10,840 nucleotides of DNA. Source: Kiloniellales bacterium (GTDB lineage: Bacteria > Pseudomonadota > Alphaproteobacteria > Kiloniellales > JAKSDN01). Below, piece by piece: positions 8,705 to 10,840 of the stretch. A program made the translations under genes and the position numbers. The stretch lies in contig JAKSDN010000681.1 in assembly GCA_022360075.1 (NCBI GenBank), forward strand, positions 1 through 10,840, read 5' to 3'. Numbering within the stretch: position 1 is the first letter of the stretch; each line of letters starts with the position of its first letter. The notes beneath the pieces are model-generated. The model saw nothing but the letters and a program-made list of their open reading frames with translations. It was not told where the DNA came from and searched no databases.

Positions 8705-9040
8705 ATGGATCTAGAGCTCTACAGCCGCTTCCTCCTCGCCCTGCTCGCCGTGTTGGCCTTGATCGGCCTGCTGGCCTGGCTGGCGCGGCGCTTCGGGTTG
8801 GGCGGCCGGCTCGTGCCGAACAAGGGGCGTCATCGGCGCCTGTCGATCGTCGAGGTCATGACGCTGGATTCCCGGCGCAAGCTGGTGCTGCTCAGACGCG
8901 ACCAAACGGAGCACTTGGTGCTGCTGGGGCCGGGACGCGATCTCCTGCTCGAGGGCGCGATCGAAGGGGCGGCGGCCGCGCTGCCGGAGGCGCCGCCGGA
9001 AAGCGCGCGCGACCCGCACCTGAGGATAGGAGAACCCTGA
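8705..9040 (+). CDS. fliO: FliO, flagellar biosynthesis membrane protein
   Basis: Single-pass membrane protein that helps FliP assemble into the export gate. The 111 residues comprise a short N-terminus, one hydrophobic helix (about 8-27, LLALLAVLALIGLLAWLARR) and a cytoplasmic domain. That domain has the FliO pattern RRLSIVEVMTLDSRRKLVLL followed by RRDQTEHLVLLG (44-75). It is a divergent, short family and this length is typical. ATG 8705 has no obvious Shine-Dalgarno. The stop overlaps the fliP start as TGATG, and this tight coupling with fliP supports the call. Confidence 0.9.
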   Translation: MDLELYSRFLLALLAVLALIGLLAWLARRFGLGGRLVPNKGRHRRLSIVEVMTLDSRRKLVLLRRDQTEHLVLLGPGRDLLLEGAIEGAAAALPEAPPESARDPHLRIGEP

Positions 9041-9795
9041 TGGCGCGCCGGCCGGCCCCCTGCCGACTCAAGGCGTTGGCCATCGCCGCGTTGGCGGCTC
9101 TGCCGTTCACGGTAGAGCCCGCCCTGGCGCAAAGCCTGTCCTTCGACCTCGGCACCGAAGGCGGCTCGACGACGAGCCGGATCATTCAGCTCGTGGCCCT
9201 GATCACGGTGCTGAGTCTGGCGCCCTCGATCCTCGTGATGATGACCTCCTTCACGCGGATCGTCGTCGTTCTCTCGTTCCTGCGCAGCGCGCTCGGCATT
9301 CAGCAGACACCGCCGAACTCGGTGCTGATCAGCCTCGCGCTTTTCCTCACCCTGTTCATCATGATGCCGACCCTGGAGCTGGTCTACGACGAGGCGATCG
9401 AGCCGCTGATCGCCGAGGACATCGACGAGCTGGAGGCGCTCGACAAGGCGACCTCGCCGGTGCGCGACTTCATGCTCGGCCATGTGCGCGAACAGGACCT
9501 CGCGCTGTTCCTCGACCTCTCCGACAGCGGGCCCTTGGCGGCGCCCGAGGACACGCCGATGCGCGCGCTGATCCCCGCTTTCATGATCAGCGAGCTGCGC
9601 CGCGCCTTCGAGATCGGCTTCCTGCTGTTCCTGCCGTTTCTCATCATCGACATGGTGGTCGCCTCGGTGCTCATGTCGATGGGCATGATGATGCTGCCGC
9701 CGATCCTGATCGCCCTGCCCTTCAAGCTGATCTTCTTCGTCCTGGTCGACGGCTGGTACCTGGTCGCCGGCAGCCTCGTGCAGAGCTTCGGCTGA
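9040..9795 (+). CDS. fliP: FliP, flagellar export gate membrane protein
   Basis: Core subunit of the FliP/FliQ/FliR export gate in the inner membrane. At 251 residues it has the family length. An N-terminal signal peptide ends EPALA|Q (cleavage near 30/31), as known for FliP. Family signature blocks are PSILVMMTSFTRIVVVLSF (62-80, followed by LR) and IPAFMISELRRAFEIGFLL (178-196), with hydrophobic helices at about 46-64, 95-110, 192-216 and 222-244. The start overlaps the fliO stop, and AGGAG lies 8 nt upstream. Its partners fliQ and fliR are on the opposite strand 3-4 kb away. It ends 207 nt before a convergent ABC permease gene. Confidence 0.97.
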   Translation: MARRPAPCRLKALAIAALAALPFTVEPALAQSLSFDLGTEGGSTTSRIIQLVALITVLSLAPSILVMMTSFTRIVVVLSFLRSALGIQQTPPNSVLISLALFLTLFIMMPTLELVYDEAIEPLIAEDIDELEALDKATSPVRDFMLGHVREQDLALFLDLSDSGPLAAPEDTPMRALIPAFMISELRRAFEIGFLLFLPFLIIDMVVASVLMSMGMMMLPPILIALPFKLIFFVLVDGWYLVAGSLVQSFG

Positions 9796-9844
9796 CCGCG
9801 CGGCGTAACACCCATCCGCACCGTGAAGAGACCTACACACGGCT

Positions 9845-9965
9845 GTCGTCATTGCGAGCCGGCGCGAGCCGGCGCCAGCCGGCCCCTTGGTGCCATTGGG
9901 CAATCCAGGGCCACCGCTCCGACGGGAGCCGGGCTGGATTGCTTCGCTGCGCTCGCAATGACGAC
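9845..9965. repeat. REP/MITE-like nested palindromic element between convergent genes
   Basis: A 121-bp imperfect palindrome. Its outer arms are 15-bp perfect inverted repeats: GTCGTCATTGCGAGC (9845-9859) and GCTCGCAATGACGAC (9951-9965). Nested inside are GCAATCCAG (9900-9908) with CTGGATTGC (9934-9942), and a central hairpin GCTCC (9916-9920) with GGAGC (9925-9929) and loop GACG. The words TCATTGCGAG and CAATCCAG/CTGGATTGCTTCG are familiar from short dispersed palindromic repeats in many proteobacterial genomes. The element fills most of the space between fliP and the ABC permease gene and could end transcription from both sides. Confidence 0.8.
9854..9883 (+). repeat. Three tandem copies of a decamer within the palindrome's left arm
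   Basis: GCGAGCCGGC occurs at 9854-9863 and 9864-9873, then GCCAGCCGGC (one mismatch) at 9874-9883. The first copy overlaps the end of the outer arm. It has no counterpart in the right arm, which suggests a local expansion after the element was in place. Confidence 0.85.
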
Positions 9966-9981
9966 GCTTGTCGCTACAAGC
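9966..9981 (-). terminator. Short hairpin next to the palindrome, possible 3' end of the ABC permease transcript
   Basis: GCTTGT (9966-9971) and ACAAGC (9976-9981) form a perfect 6-bp stem with a 4-nt loop, directly abutting the right arm of the palindromic repeat and 21 nt beyond the permease stop codon. No T tract follows on either strand, so termination is only a possibility. Confidence 0.3.
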
Positions 9982-10002
9982 TGGCCTCTGCGAAATCTGG
10001 TA

Positions 10003-10840
10003 TCAGGCCTCGAACACTACGGTGGGGTCGAGCACGTCGCGCAGGGTGTCGCCCAGCATGTTGAGCCCCAGCACCGTGAGCGCCACGGCGAAGCCTGGCA
10101 CCAGCGCGGTCCAGGCGGCGACATCGAGGTAGTCGCGCGAGGCCTGGATCATCAGGCCCCAGGAAGGCGTCGGGGGCTGCGTGCCCAGGCCGAGGAACGA
10201 GAGTCCCGCCTCGGCCAGGATCGCGAAGGCGACGCTGATGGTCGCCTGCACGATCACCGGTGCCATGATGTTCGGCAGGATGTGTCGGCGGACGATGCGC
10301 CAGTTGGAGGCGCCCTGCGAGCGCGCGGCTTCGATGTAGGGCAGGCTGCCGACCTTCAGCGTCTCGCCGCGCACGATGCGCGCCAGGTAGGGCGCGAAGG
10401 CGACGCCGATGGCGAGGATCGTGTTCTGCACGTTGGGTCCGAGTATGGCGCTGATCGCCAGCGCCAGCAGGATCACCGGAAAGCTGAGCAGCGTGTCGAC
10501 CAGCCGCATGACGACGAGATCGACCTTGCCCCTGAAGTAGCCGGAAACGACGCCGAGCGGCAGCCCGATCAGGATGCTGATCGCCACCGCCGACACGGCG
10601 ATCAGCAGCGATGTATGCGCCCCCAGCAGCACCCGGTAGAACAGCGAGCGGCCGAGCTGATCGGTGCCGAGCAGATGGTCGAGCGAAGGCGGCTTCAAGC
10701 GCGCGGTGACGTCGATCTGCGTGCTCAGCGCCTCGGGAATGAGCAACGGCGCCAGCAAGGCGATCAGCGCAAAGACTGTGACCAGGCTCGCGCCGATCAG
10801 GCCCTTGGGAGTCATCAGCGCCCGCAGGCGGCGCGAGCCC
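10003..10840 (-). CDS. ABC transporter permease, DppC/OppC family (5' end cut by window edge)
   Basis: Inner-membrane permease of a peptide/nickel-type ABC importer. From the in-frame ATG at 10815 it has 270 residues. The frame stays open to the edge with an upstream SRRLRAL, the basic segment that usually precedes the first helix in this family, and ATG 10815 has no Shine-Dalgarno, so the true start probably lies outside. Visible features are the first membrane helix (about 8-28), the family motif GTDQLGRSLFYRVLLGAHTS (50-69), and the EAA loop EAARSQGASNWRIVRRHILP (162-181) that docks with the ATPase. LSFLGLGTQPPTPSWG (205-220) is also typical of DppC. About six helices are apparent. The DppB, ATPase and binding-protein partners should lie upstream, outside the window. 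It is convergent with fliP and unrelated to motility by sequence. Confidence 0.93.
   Translation of the reverse strand, partial: GSRRLRALMTPKGLIGASLVTVFALIALLAPLLIPEALSTQIDVTARLKPPSLDHLLGTDQLGRSLFYRVLLGAHTSLLIAVSAVAISILIGLPLGVVSGYFRGKVDLVVMRLVDTLLSFPVILLALAISAILGPNVQNTILAIGVAFAPYLARIVRGETLKVGSLPYIEAARSQGASNWRIVRRHILPNIMAPVIVQATISVAFAILAEAGLSFLGLGTQPPTPSWGLMIQASRDYLDVAAWTALVPGFAVALTVLGLNMLGDTLRDVLDPTVVFEA

Noticed and set aside
8830..9903. Minus-strand open frame (357 codons) opposite fliO and fliP
   Set aside because: Antisense shadow of FliP with a Glu/His/Gln-rich composition; it also runs into the palindromic repeat.

Overview
The window is GC-rich chromosomal DNA from an alphaproteobacterium, most likely of the Rhodospirillales/Kiloniellales type. 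The evidence is a CckA histidine kinase with the highly conserved alphaproteobacterial core, alphaproteobacterial-style flagellar proteins, and a flagellar operon that runs straight on to cckA. No tRNA, rRNA, IS element or CRISPR array was seen, and no gap without a gene exceeds 300 bases.

Layout. (1) 1-994, minus strand: a D-2-hydroxyacid dehydrogenase, cut by the left edge. (2) 1083-7469, minus strand: flgB, flgC, fliE, fliQ, fliR, flhB and then cckA, read right to left. The flagellar genes are separated by 32-105 nt; cckA follows flhB after 225 nt. (3) 7470-7624: a divergent intergenic region with AT-rich near-matches to the CtrA box and, at the csrA end, a small hairpin that presents GGA in its loop over the csrA ribosome-binding site. 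(4) 7625-9795, plus strand: csrA; a stand-alone FlhB C-terminal-domain paralogue (FlhX-like); an unidentified 111-aa helical protein translationally coupled to it; fliO; and fliP overlapping fliO. (5) 9796-10002: a convergent intergenic region holding a REP/MITE-like nested palindrome whose left arm carries three copies of a decamer. (6) 10003-10840, minus strand: a DppC/OppC-type ABC transporter permease, cut by the right edge.

How the genes fit together. FliP, FliQ, FliR, FlhB and FliO build the membrane gate of the flagellar type III export apparatus. FliE joins it to the rod, and FlgB and FlgC are proximal rod proteins. The FlhX-like protein may act on export switching alongside FlhB. CsrA is a post-transcriptional regulator that often controls flagellar genes. 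CckA heads the CckA-ChpT-CtrA phosphorelay, which in many alphaproteobacteria controls motility. A hypothesis to test is that this locus encodes both its structural products and two of its regulatory layers: CtrA, acting through the 7533-7557 motifs, and CsrA, acting through leader hairpins. flhA, fliF-N, chpT and ctrA are not in the window. Most of the content is conserved flagellar core; I see no defence, biosynthetic or clearly new multi-gene system.
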